Source of the DNA: Zwartia hollandica
Lineage (GTDB): Bacteria > Pseudomonadota > Gammaproteobacteria > Burkholderiales > Burkholderiaceae_B
DNA length: 64,000 bases
Assembly: GCF_019923725.1 (NCBI RefSeq)
Contig: NZ_JAHXRI010000007.1
Coordinates: 124,001 to 188,000, forward strand
Reading direction: 5' to 3'
The first letter of the stretch is position 1. Every line of letters starts with the position of its first letter. The notes beneath the pieces are model-generated. The model did no database searches and was not told the DNA's origin. It was given only the letters and a program-made list of their open reading frames with translations. The translations under genes and the position numbers were made by a program. Shown piece after piece: positions 27,194 through 34,959 of this stretch.

Positions 27194-28429
27194 ATGAACA
27201 CTGCAGCCTCGCCGACCAGCAACACACCTCCTCCATCAACGCCAAGCGCTCAGGCTGCCGCGATGCCGATTTTGGTAGCGCTCAGCGTATGCCATCTACT
27301 GAACGATCTGATTCAGTCGCTCATCCCAGCGCTCTACCCCTTACTGAAAGAAGAGTTTGATCTCGACTTCACGCAGATCGGTCTGATTACCCTGGCTTTT
27401 CAGTTGACGGCTTCTTTACTCCAGCCCACGGTCGGCGCCTACACCGACAAGCGACCCATGCCCTTCTCCTTAGCGATTGGCATGGGGTCCACACTGATTG
27501 GATTACTGCTGCTCTCTGTGGCTCAAAGCTACGCAGCGGTGCTGTTTGCCGCAGCCTTGGTCGGGACAGGCTCAGCGATCTTTCATCCAGAGGCATCGCG
27601 TGTGGCACGCATGGCCTCAGGCGGACGTTTTGGTACTGCACAAGCGCTGTTTCAAGTAGGCGGCAACCTTGGGCAAGCAGTTGGACCTTTGCTCGCGGCC
27701 TTTATCGTTTTGCCGCATGGGCAAGGTGCAATTGCCTGGGTTTCCGTGGCAGCCTTAATCGCCATGGCACTTCTTACGCGTGTTGGTGGTTGGTATCGCG
27801 CCCACATCAAACCACGCGCACAGGCAGCCGCCCAAGCAGCGCAAGGCTTGCGATCGCTTTCGCGTGGCAGGGTGCTGTTTCTCATCACCGTCTTAATGGT
27901 GTTGTTGTTTTCGAAGAATGTATATAGCTCTAGCCTGACGTCCTTCTTTACCTTTTACTTAATTGAACGCTTCAATCTGCCGGTACAGGCCGCGCAGGTC
28001 CAGCTCTTTATTTTTATGGCAGCGATCGCCGTTGGAACCTTGCTAGGAGGAGCGCTCACGGATCGCATTGGCCGCCGCCCCATGATCTGGATTTCAATTC
28101 TAGGCGTCCTACCTTTCACGATGGCAATGCCTTATGCAGACCTGTTTTGGACGGGAGTCTTGACGATCATCATCGGCTTACTAACAGCCTCTGCCTTTCC
28201 AGCGATTCTGGTTTATGCGCACGAGGTGCTTCCCGGCCGAGTCGGCTTCGTCTCAGGTATGTTCTTTGGTTTTGCGTTCGGCCTCGGTGGACTCGGCGCG
28301 GCAATCATGGGAGGCTTGGCTGACGCGTACGGAATTTCTACCGTTTACCAAATTTGTTCCTACCTACCAGCACTTGGTATCGTCGCGTGGTTCTTGCCAG
28401 ACATTACTCGCGAGCGCCAAGGCGCTTAA
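27194..28429 (+). CDS. MFS exporter, fosmidomycin-resistance (Fsr) type
   Basis: A 411-residue twelve-helix major facilitator protein. The opening VALSVCHLLNDLIQSLIPALYPLL and the segment GTGSAIFHPEASRVAR are diagnostic of the Fsr family. The family is named for fosmidomycin export, but its natural substrates are mostly unknown. A Pro/Ser-rich stretch of about 20 residues precedes the first helix. It lies 87 bp after the desulfhydrase gene, in the same direction. That gap contains a seven-base GC-rich hairpin without a T run. Confidence 0.88.
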   Translation: MNTAASPTSNTPPPSTPSAQAAAMPILVALSVCHLLNDLIQSLIPALYPLLKEEFDLDFTQIGLITLAFQLTASLLQPTVGAYTDKRPMPFSLAIGMGSTLIGLLLLSVAQSYAAVLFAAALVGTGSAIFHPEASRVARMASGGRFGTAQALFQVGGNLGQAVGPLLAAFIVLPHGQGAIAWVSVAALIAMALLTRVGGWYRAHIKPRAQAAAQAAQGLRSLSRGRVLFLITVLMVLLFSKNVYSSSLTSFFTFYLIERFNLPVQAAQVQLFIFMAAIAVGTLLGGALTDRIGRRPMIWISILGVLPFTMAMPYADLFWTGVLTIIIGLLTASAFPAILVYAHEVLPGRVGFVSGMFFGFAFGLGGLGAAIMGGLADAYGISTVYQICSYLPALGIVAWFLPDITRERQGA

Positions 28430-28471
28430 CCATTCAACATTTTCTTTCCAACAATAGAATAGGGATACATC

Positions 28472-29239
28472 ATGTCCGTGCACAACCTCAACACGAAGCA
28501 ACATCTTGATGCCGTCCGGCAAGCCAAAATACATCTCGCTGCAGCAAATCGACTGGCCGTCTTAGACGATTTGCACGAAGGTATCGACAACCACTTCACG
28601 ATGACGGTGCCCGGGCACAAGGATCGCTTCCTGATACTCCCCTTTGGTCGCCATTGGTCAGAGGCTCGCGCCAGTGACATGATGGTTTTCAACGAAAAAG
28701 GTGAAACGCTCGAGGGAGAGGGAGTCGTTGAGCTTTCAGCGCAATGCATCCACGCCCCCATTCACCGTATCACCGGCGCCAACGTTGTACTGCATACCCA
28801 CCAAAACTGGGCCGTGACGCTCAACATGCTAGAAGACAATCGTCTACTAGCCGCAAGCCAAACCGCTGCGTTTTATCATGGCATCATCGCCTACGACGAC
28901 ACTTACACAGGCACCGCTGACTTTCTCGATGAAGGAGAACGGTTAGCTGCGGCAATAGGCGATAAAAAAGTGTTGTTTATGAAAAATCACGGCGTGCTTG
29001 TAGTCGGCGACACGGTGGCGCAAGCGTATAAGCGTCTTTATAAACTCGAGCGTATTTGCCGTGCGCAGGTGCTCGCGATGAGCACTGGCAAGTCGATCAA
29101 AATTTTATCGGATGATGTCATTGCGGCTGTCAAACGACCGGCCCCCGATGACCGGCATGACCGCGACACGCGTGACAATCTTTACTTTGAAGCGATGATG
29201 CGTGTCTTAGATCGCGAACTCCCTGGTTACGCTGACTAA
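28472..29239 (+). CDS. class II aldolase/adducin-family protein
   Basis: A 255-residue zinc-type class II aldolase-fold protein (FucA/AraD/adducin family). The metal ligands are visible as the His pair in VVLHTHQNWAV and His in MKNHGVLVVGDT. The family contains aldolases, epimerases and decarboxylases of hydroxy acids. The C-terminal part DDRHDRDTRDNLYFEAMMRVLDRE is typical of the proteobacterial adducin-like subgroup. It is the last gene of the rightward unit starting at the desulfhydrase. The substrate is unknown. Confidence 0.88.
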   Translation: MSVHNLNTKQHLDAVRQAKIHLAAANRLAVLDDLHEGIDNHFTMTVPGHKDRFLILPFGRHWSEARASDMMVFNEKGETLEGEGVVELSAQCIHAPIHRITGANVVLHTHQNWAVTLNMLEDNRLLAASQTAAFYHGIIAYDDTYTGTADFLDEGERLAAAIGDKKVLFMKNHGVLVVGDTVAQAYKRLYKLERICRAQVLAMSTGKSIKILSDDVIAAVKRPAPDDRHDRDTRDNLYFEAMMRVLDRELPGYAD

Positions 29240-29257
29240 GCTCTCAATAGCTAACGC

Positions 29258-30313
29258 TTAAACCGGATCGAGCGGCGCATTCCAGGCCGCCTCCGGTATG
29301 GTGACTCCTCCTCGTAGGCCCGTCTCTACCGTTCCATACCGCTGCGCCCAGACTTCGGGTAACGGACGCGCCTCGGGCGATGACAACCAAAGCCTTAATA
29401 GGTGTCGCTTACGCTCGGGTTCCGCCCAGTCCTCGAAGGCGGTTCGGTCATGCAAAAGCGTGTGATTGTGTACAAACTGCATATCACCCGATTCCAGCCG
29501 CATTAAAAAATTAAGCCGTGCGTCATTGGCCAAGGCGTCAAAACAATCGAGCGCCTCGACATGCAACGGCGTCAAGCGCATGGCATCATCAAATCTTTGC
29601 GCAGAGTCAATGTATTGCCGCTGATAAATCGTCGACATCATCCCCTCGTGCCAAGTAAACACCGGGATTTCAAAAAAAGGTTTTTGTCCGGCGGCAACTT
29701 CACCTCGCCGATCGGTCGCAAGCGGATCAAATAACGCTTTGACTAGTTCGGGATAGTCACGACGCATCTCGTTATAAATCGTATTCGATGACACCAAGGC
29801 AGAGTCCCCACCGCTGCGTGCTTGCTGCAAACAAACAAGGCCAACAATATCGCTTGAGTCCGTGTGAAACGTTTGTCGGGCATGCGTCTGATAAATCCTA
29901 ACGTTCGGGTCATCAGCCCGTAGCCCCATATCAATCACATGACCAAGCACATGGCCCCGAGCATTCTGCGGACGTGCGAAACCTAGATGCTGACCAATTC
30001 CAAAAAAAACCGCAGCAGTCACCGACCTCGACCATGTTGATACTGGCAAAGCGCGAAGCAACGCAAAACCGGCCCCGTGGATCAGCGCCTCGTGTATGCG
30101 ACGCAGCCGCTTACCCAGCGTCGGCAATACAAAGTCTTCTCGCCGAATCTTGCTGATGTCATCACTTCTTTCCAAGTATTGCTGAGCCGCGCGTTCGAGT
30201 TCCCGTAACTCTTGATCATCCAATCGATATATCCATGCATCGTCCGCAGACACGCGTGGACCTATCCACGCACTCGGAGACACAATGATTGGCGGCAGTG
30301 AGGACAATTGCAA
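29258..30313 (-). CDS. TauD/TfdA-family Fe(II)/2-oxoglutarate dioxygenase
   Basis: A 351-residue oxygenase of the TauD/TfdA clan. The iron ligands His150 and Asp152 lie in TFHTDSSDIVGLVCLQQA. The distal His is in MQFVHNHTLLHDRTAFED, and the downstream Arg in KRHLLRLWLS should bind 2-oxoglutarate. Members oxidise taurine, 2,4-D, gamma-butyrobetaine and others; this one is not a close match to taurine dioxygenase itself. It is divergent from a TauE/SafE exporter gene, with 58 bp between the two starts, so a shared control region is likely. Organosulfonate use is a plausible but unproven role. Confidence 0.87.
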   Translation of the reverse strand: MQLSSLPPIIVSPSAWIGPRVSADDAWIYRLDDQELRELERAAQQYLERSDDISKIRREDFVLPTLGKRLRRIHEALIHGAGFALLRALPVSTWSRSVTAAVFFGIGQHLGFARPQNARGHVLGHVIDMGLRADDPNVRIYQTHARQTFHTDSSDIVGLVCLQQARSGGDSALVSSNTIYNEMRRDYPELVKALFDPLATDRRGEVAAGQKPFFEIPVFTWHEGMMSTIYQRQYIDSAQRFDDAMRLTPLHVEALDCFDALANDARLNFLMRLESGDMQFVHNHTLLHDRTAFEDWAEPERKRHLLRLWLSSPEARPLPEVWAQRYGTVETGLRGGVTIPEAAWNAPLDPV

Positions 30314-30371
30314 TGAAACACCTTAATTGTGGATTAATCTAACGGCTCGACTTTATGAATTTTAATGCCCC

Positions 30372-31124
30372 ATGACCGAATCGATATCAGTAACCGCCAT
30401 TATTTTAGTCACTGCCATTTTCATTTTGGCAGGCCTGGTCAAAGGCGTGATCGGCATGGGACTACCCACCATTGCCATCGGGCTCCTCGGGCTTGTGATT
30501 GCACCGGTTGAAGCGGCAGCAATGCTTGTACTTCCATCCCTGATTACAAACGTCTGGCAATTAATCGCCGGACCAAACTTTCGGGGGTTGCTCAAACGTT
30601 TTGGTACGTTGCTTTTGGGAATTTGTATAGGAACACCGTTTGGCGTGAGCTTCATCGTCTTTGGTAACACCGACATCGTCACAGCCGTACTAGGAGCGGT
30701 CCTTGTCTGCTATGGCCTCTATGGCCTGAGTTCTGCCAAAATCGACATTGCCCCACACACCGAGCGTTGGCTATCACCGGTCACGGGGGTCATCACCGGC
30801 GTCTTAATGGGTGCCACTGGCATTTCAGCCCTCCCTGTTGCGCCTTACTTCACCTCGTTGGGACTCAAAAAAGATGATTTGATTCAAGCGCTGGGCTTGT
30901 CTTTCACGATATCGTCCTGCGCACTCGCGATCGGCTTGCTCGTGACGGGTGAGTTTCGCGTAGCGATTGCTACCACCTCTCTGCTGGCGTTGATTCCCGC
31001 CTTCATAGGCATGTTTATTGGTCAGGCTTTGCGTCAACGCATTGCCCAAGACCAATTTCGTAGATACTTTTTTGTGACGCTGCTCGTACTCGGGGCCTAC
31101 ACGACTTACCGAGCGATTACTTAG
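30372..31124 (+). CDS. TauE/SafE-family membrane transporter
   Basis: A 250-residue inner-membrane protein with about eight helices from the TauE/SafE (former DUF81) family, linked to export of sulfite or other small organosulfur anions. Two internal repeats are seen, each opening with a Gly-rich amphipathic segment: GLVKGVIGMGLPTIAIGLL near residue 17 and VTGVITGVLMGATGISALPV near residue 138. Its last eight bases overlap the end of the convergent flavin reductase gene. Confidence 0.9.
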   Translation: MTESISVTAIILVTAIFILAGLVKGVIGMGLPTIAIGLLGLVIAPVEAAAMLVLPSLITNVWQLIAGPNFRGLLKRFGTLLLGICIGTPFGVSFIVFGNTDIVTAVLGAVLVCYGLYGLSSAKIDIAPHTERWLSPVTGVITGVLMGATGISALPVAPYFTSLGLKKDDLIQALGLSFTISSCALAIGLLVTGEFRVAIATTSLLALIPAFIGMFIGQALRQRIAQDQFRRYFFVTLLVLGAYTTYRAIT

Positions 31125-31746
31125 CTGGCTTGTACTCTTTGGGTCGAATCATTTCAAACAGCGTGTTGACTTCGACGTAATCACCTTGATAGCCACAACG
31201 GCCTAGCGGACGAGCTGCCGCCGTGTCAAAAATTCCATCCTTTAGAAAGGCGGGATTGATATGTACGCCAATCACCTCGCCGAGCGTGAGCCAAGTGTTA
31301 ATTAACTCACCCTTGGCGTTAGTCAGTTGGGTTGTATTAATCAGTTTGCACTCCAACGCAGCAATCGCATTTTTGATGCGTGGGGGCTTGACCAGCGTCG
31401 AGGCTTCCGCATCCAAACCTGCCAACTTCATTTCATCGACGCCGGGATCCACTGAGGCGGACGTGATGTTCATCTCTTGGGCTAAGTCGGCGCCACAAAA
31501 GTTTGCGACAAACTCGCCTGTTTCATCGATATTGTTCACGCTATCTTTGCGAACAAAGCTCGTACAGAAGCCGATGATAGGAGGAGTTTCGGCGAACGCA
31601 TTGAAAAAGCTGTAGGGGGCTAAATTCACCCTTCCTTGCTTGTCGATGCTTGAAATCCAGCCAATCGGACGAGGCGCCACAATTGCTTTGAATGGGTTAT
31701 GCGGCAGGCCGTGGCCTTTACTTGGTTCGTAGAAATAGTCGCTCAC
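31117..31746 (-). CDS. flavin reductase-like domain protein
   Basis: A 209-residue FMN-binding split-barrel protein (DIM6/NTAB family). The N-terminal PFKAIVAPRPIGWISSIDKQGRVNLAPYSFFNAF (read in parts) is the family signature. Some relatives supply reduced flavin to two-component monooxygenases. No partner monooxygenase is adjacent. It ends in an eight-base overlap with the TauE gene, which is co-located but convergent. Confidence 0.9.
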   Translation of the reverse strand: MSDYFYEPSKGHGLPHNPFKAIVAPRPIGWISSIDKQGRVNLAPYSFFNAFAETPPIIGFCTSFVRKDSVNNIDETGEFVANFCGADLAQEMNITSASVDPGVDEMKLAGLDAEASTLVKPPRIKNAIAALECKLINTTQLTNAKGELINTWLTLGEVIGVHINPAFLKDGIFDTAAARPLGRCGYQGDYVEVNTLFEMIRPKEYKPAK

Positions 31747-31808
31747 AGCAGTTCTTCCAATCGGGGATCAAGCCACGATTTTTACATATTTCAGTTACCA
31801 CACGATAT

Positions 31809-31823
31809 TGTTGCAATGCAACA
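31809..31823. repeat. short inverted repeat between flavin reductase and nitrile hydratase genes
   Basis: TGTTGC, three bases, then GCAACA form a perfect six-base dyad in the 177-bp divergent region. Leftward, the TTGCAA inside it could be a -35 element of the reductase gene. It could be an operator, but no cognate regulator gene is nearby. The rest of this gap shows no further clear signal; a TTGACT at 31880-31885 is a weak rightward -35 candidate. Confidence 0.35.
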
Positions 31824-31923
31824 CCACAAATCACGGGCAGATTACCTCACAAGATAATAGAATCAGACTACGCCTTAGCCTTGACTGAGCTTTAGCATCG
31901 GCATATTCAAACGAGCGAGCACC

Positions 31924-32247
31924 ATGGAAAGAAAAGTGAATGATCTTGGCGGCCAACCCGCCGGTCCCGTCTGTTTAGACGAGCACCCCAGTACGCTTCA
32001 CGAGAAGCGCGTCGACGCACTGCAAAAAATACTCTCCGGTCCAAGGCTTGGCGTGTTCAGCAGCGATGCCATGCGGCGTGCGATTGAATCCAATACCGCC
32101 GAAGACTACAAGAGCATGCTTTATTACGACAAGTGGATTCGGGCCGTACGAGACCTCATCATCGAGCAGCAACTTGTCACAGCAAAAGAGATTGATGATC
32201 GTATCGCTGAGCTTCGGGTTCGCCTAGCAAAGACGGGGAAGCTATGA
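31924..32247 (+). CDS. nitrile hydratase beta subunit, N-terminal half as a separate chain
   Basis: A 107-residue helical protein matching the N-terminal half of nitrile hydratase beta. It corresponds to ScnB of thiocyanate hydrolase or the small beta-type chain of three-subunit nitrile hydratases. Recognisable are VNDLGGQPAGPV at the start and the helix pair SMLYYDKWIRAVRDLIIEQQ (about 66-85), equivalent to the YYxxW segment of beta subunits. The gene ends with an ATGA overlap into the next gene. The order N-half, C-half, alpha equals scnB-scnA-scnC. It is complete for this split form, not a broken beta gene. Confidence 0.82.
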   Translation: MERKVNDLGGQPAGPVCLDEHPSTLHEKRVDALQKILSGPRLGVFSSDAMRRAIESNTAEDYKSMLYYDKWIRAVRDLIIEQQLVTAKEIDDRIAELRVRLAKTGKL

Positions 32248-32564
32248 ACGCAATCCCTCCTCGCCCTGGACACGCACTCCCGCTTGGCGCTGCAGTACGC
32301 ATCAGAAAGCAACCACCCGAAGCACACTGTCGCACCCCGTACTACTTGCGCGGCGCACCAGGCGAAATTGCAGAGGTCCGTGGTCTCTTTCGGGACCCAT
32401 CCCTACTCGCTTTTCATAAACCAGGTTTACCCATGCGTATTTTGTATCGCGTCAAATTCAAACAAATTGATGTTTGGCCAAACTATGCTGGCAGCAAGAA
32501 CGATACCGTTGTTGCTGATATTTACGAACACTGGATCGAAGCGATTGCTGGAGAAAAAAAATGA
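32244..32564 (+). CDS. nitrile hydratase beta subunit, C-terminal SH3-like half
   Basis: A 106-residue chain equal to the C-terminal SH3-like barrel of nitrile hydratase beta (ScnA-like). The diagnostic segment HCRTPYYLRGAPGEIAEV carries the conserved Arg that contacts the oxidised cysteines of the alpha active site. LYRVKFKQIDVWP and VVADIYEHWIE complete the barrel. It overlaps both neighbours by ATGA, showing translational coupling and equal production of the three subunits. Confidence 0.86.
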   Translation: MNAIPPRPGHALPLGAAVRIRKQPPEAHCRTPYYLRGAPGEIAEVRGLFRDPSLLAFHKPGLPMRILYRVKFKQIDVWPNYAGSKNDTVVADIYEHWIEAIAGEKK

Positions 32565-33247
32565 GCGGCTCACATCATCACGATCACGATCACGATCACG
32601 ATCATGATCACGACAAGGCACACAGCCACCCACACTCACCACCCGCCCCGGATGACGATGACGGGTATGACCGCTACGAAGTCCTTTTGCAAACAGCTAT
32701 ACGAGAACTGCTTGACGAAAAAGGCATCATTAGCGCCGCAGAACTACACAGACAGATCGACTATCAGGACAGTCTGACTCCGGCTATCGGTGGAAAAATC
32801 GTCGCAAAGGCGTGGACAGAACCCGAGTTTAAGAAAAAACTCTTGGCTGATCCTCTCAAGGCAATCAATGAATCGTTTGAACTGGATATCACAACCCCTT
32901 TAGATCTGGTTGTTCTAGAAAATACGCCCACCGTACACAACGTCGTCGTATGTACCCTTTGTTCGTGCTATCCACGCATGCTGCTGGGCATTCCACCTGC
33001 CTGGTACAAATCACTGGACTATCGGTCTCGTGTCGTTGTTGAACCGCGTAAAGTGTTGGCAGAGTTTGGTACCGTGCTATCTGAAGAGGTAGAGGTGCGT
33101 GTCTCCGACAGTACAGCAGACTTACGTTTCCTAGTGTTACCAAATCGACCTGCAGGTACAGAGGGGATGACCCAAGCGCAGCTTGCAGAACTCGTATCCC
33201 GGGACTCCATGATTGGCACCGCCGTTGTGCCAGCACCCAGCAAATAG
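32561..33247 (+). CDS. nitrile hydratase alpha subunit, cobalt type, with His/Asp-rich head
   Basis: A 228-residue catalytic subunit. The metal-binding motif VCTLCSC (Cys131, Cys134, Cys136) has Thr in the position typical of cobalt enzymes and of thiocyanate hydrolase; two cysteines become sulfinate and sulfenate. GIPPAWYKSLDYRSRVVVEPRKVL and RPAGTEGMTQAQL are strongly conserved alpha-subunit segments. The first 25 residues contain 11 His and 6 Asp, an unusual head that could bind or store cobalt. It hydrates nitriles to amides or, if it is a true thiocyanate hydrolase, converts thiocyanate to carbonyl sulfide and ammonia. No activator, cobalt transporter or amidase gene is adjacent. Confidence 0.9.
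   Translation: MSGSHHHDHDHDHDHDHDKAHSHPHSPPAPDDDDGYDRYEVLLQTAIRELLDEKGIISAAELHRQIDYQDSLTPAIGGKIVAKAWTEPEFKKKLLADPLKAINESFELDITTPLDLVVLENTPTVHNVVVCTLCSCYPRMLLGIPPAWYKSLDYRSRVVVEPRKVLAEFGTVLSEEVEVRVSDSTADLRFLVLPNRPAGTEGMTQAQLAELVSRDSMIGTAVVPAPSK
32579..32614 (+). repeat. hexanucleotide repeat coding for His-Asp
   Basis: Six tandem CAYGAY units, the first four exactly CACGAT, encode (His-Asp)6 near the start of the nitrile hydratase alpha gene. Each unit adds two residues, so gain or loss keeps the reading frame. Confidence 0.9.
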
Positions 33248-33265
33248 CCTATAGCAACAGACTCA

Positions 33266-34939
33266 ATGACTCAACAACACGTTAAGCCACGCCCAGCCGC
33301 TACCATTATTCTTGCCCGCAACAGCTCTGAGGGCGTTGAAGTATTGATGATGCAGCGCACGACTGCTGTGGACTTTGCGACAGGGATGCATGTTTTTCCC
33401 GGAGGGGCAGTAGACCCGACCGATCACCATCCAGAGATTGCCTCGCTCTGCGTTGACTTAGATGATCAGCGCGCGAGCCAGATGCTTGGGATTGAACAAG
33501 GTGGGCTAGCCTATTGGATTGCAGCAATCAGAGAGTGTTTTGAAGAGTCTGGCTTACTGCTTGGCTACCGCAACGAGCAAGACCTCGTGCGCTTGCAGGG
33601 TGAGGATGCTGAACGTCTGGCGACGCTTAGGCTTGAAATGGCGCAAAACAAGCTCAGTTTCGCCGACATCTTAAAGACAGAGCAATTTAGAGCCGCCACA
33701 GACAAAATCGCCTATTACAGCCACTGGATTACGCAGGCGGGTCGACCCAAGCGCTACGACACCAGATTTTTCGTCGCCCAAGCACCCGAGGGACAAACTG
33801 CGGTGCAAGACAACCACGAAACGGTTGGACAGGTATGGGTGCGACCAGAGCAAGCCATTGAGATGAATCGGGCAGGCACGATCGAGCTGATGTTCCCGAC
33901 AATTAAAACGCTCGAAAGTTTGAGTCCGTTCAACGTTGTGGAAGAACTTCTAGAGTACGCACGCACACCGAAACCAAAAACATTGATTGCCCCCTACACA
34001 GCGACTGCACGAGGCGGGGAGCAACATATCTTAATTCCTGGCGATTTCGCCTATACCGAGGTGCGCAAAATTGATCCCAATAACAAGGGGACAGCGCAGT
34101 CATATATCGAACCAGGCCAAGCAGTGTCACTCGGGGAGGCGATTACGCGTGTGACAGCCGCCAACCCAGGGATGATGACAGGTCCAGGCACCAACACCTA
34201 TCTTATCGGCGACGCTCAGCATGGTGTTGCCGTGATTGATCCCGGCCCTCTGCTCGAAGAGCATATTCAGAACATTATCAAGGCCGCAAACGCTCCAATT
34301 AAGTGGATTCTGTGCACGCACACGCACATCGATCACTCGCCTGCAGCCAAGAGCCTCAAAGAAAAAACAGGTGCGCAAGTTTACGGTAGACCTGCACCGG
34401 CTTATCCGAATCAGGATCAAACCTTTGCGCCGGACCATATCGTCGAACACAATCAAGTTCTAACGCTTGCGGGTACAACCCTGCGCGTGATCCACACGCC
34501 TGGCCATGCCTCGAATCAAGTTTGCTTCTTGCACGAAGGTCAAAAAATCCTCTTTACGGGGGATCACGTCATGCAAGGATCCACTGTCGTGATTAACCCG
34601 CCAGACGGAAATATGGCGCAATACCTCGACTCGCTCAGGCTCATCACTGCATACCCGATTGACTATCTGGCACCTGGGCACGGCTTTCTGTTGAGCGACG
34701 TTAACAACATTGTCGAACGACTCATCATTCATCGCTTAGGTCGCGAAAACAAAGTCTTGGCGGCTCTGCGCACAACGGGACAACCAGTGTCGCTTGAAGA
34801 GCTCGTCAAACACGCCTACTCAGACACAGACCAACGCTTGCACAAAGTTGCTATGCGATCACTTCAAGCCCATCTTGATAAACTACAGGACGAGGGGCGC
34901 GTACTCAACCAAAACGGCGCCTGGAGCCTCATTCACTAA
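33266..34939 (+). CDS. Nudix hydrolase fused to a LACTB2-like metallo-beta-lactamase
   Basis: A 557-residue two-domain protein. Residues about 8-235 form a NUDT19-like Nudix domain. The Nudix box begins at FPGGAVDPTD (44-53) and resumes at IRECFEESGLLL (88-99), interrupted by roughly 28 extra residues, as in the NUDT19 branch that hydrolyses CoA esters. Residues about 280-490 form a metallo-beta-lactamase fold with THTHIDH (351-357), TPGHAS and FTGDHVMQG. A winged-helix tail (about 490-557) is typical of LACTB2. It begins 18 bp after the nitrile hydratase genes. The joint substrate is unknown; acyl-CoA, nucleotide or RNA turnover are possible. Confidence 0.88.
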   Translation: MTQQHVKPRPAATIILARNSSEGVEVLMMQRTTAVDFATGMHVFPGGAVDPTDHHPEIASLCVDLDDQRASQMLGIEQGGLAYWIAAIRECFEESGLLLGYRNEQDLVRLQGEDAERLATLRLEMAQNKLSFADILKTEQFRAATDKIAYYSHWITQAGRPKRYDTRFFVAQAPEGQTAVQDNHETVGQVWVRPEQAIEMNRAGTIELMFPTIKTLESLSPFNVVEELLEYARTPKPKTLIAPYTATARGGEQHILIPGDFAYTEVRKIDPNNKGTAQSYIEPGQAVSLGEAITRVTAANPGMMTGPGTNTYLIGDAQHGVAVIDPGPLLEEHIQNIIKAANAPIKWILCTHTHIDHSPAAKSLKEKTGAQVYGRPAPAYPNQDQTFAPDHIVEHNQVLTLAGTTLRVIHTPGHASNQVCFLHEGQKILFTGDHVMQGSTVVINPPDGNMAQYLDSLRLITAYPIDYLAPGHGFLLSDVNNIVERLIIHRLGRENKVLAALRTTGQPVSLEELVKHAYSDTDQRLHKVAMRSLQAHLDKLQDEGRVLNQNGAWSLIH

Positions 34940-34959
34940 AACCCGTCGCAGGAAGACAT

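Noticed and set aside
31924-32564. A frameshifted, broken nitrile hydratase beta gene
   Set aside because: The split falls at the domain boundary, each part has its own start codon with an ATGA overlap, and the same division is known in thiocyanate hydrolase.
32573-32640. CRISPR-like or non-coding repeat
   Set aside because: The repeat unit is six bases, without spacers, and encodes His-Asp in frame within a real gene.
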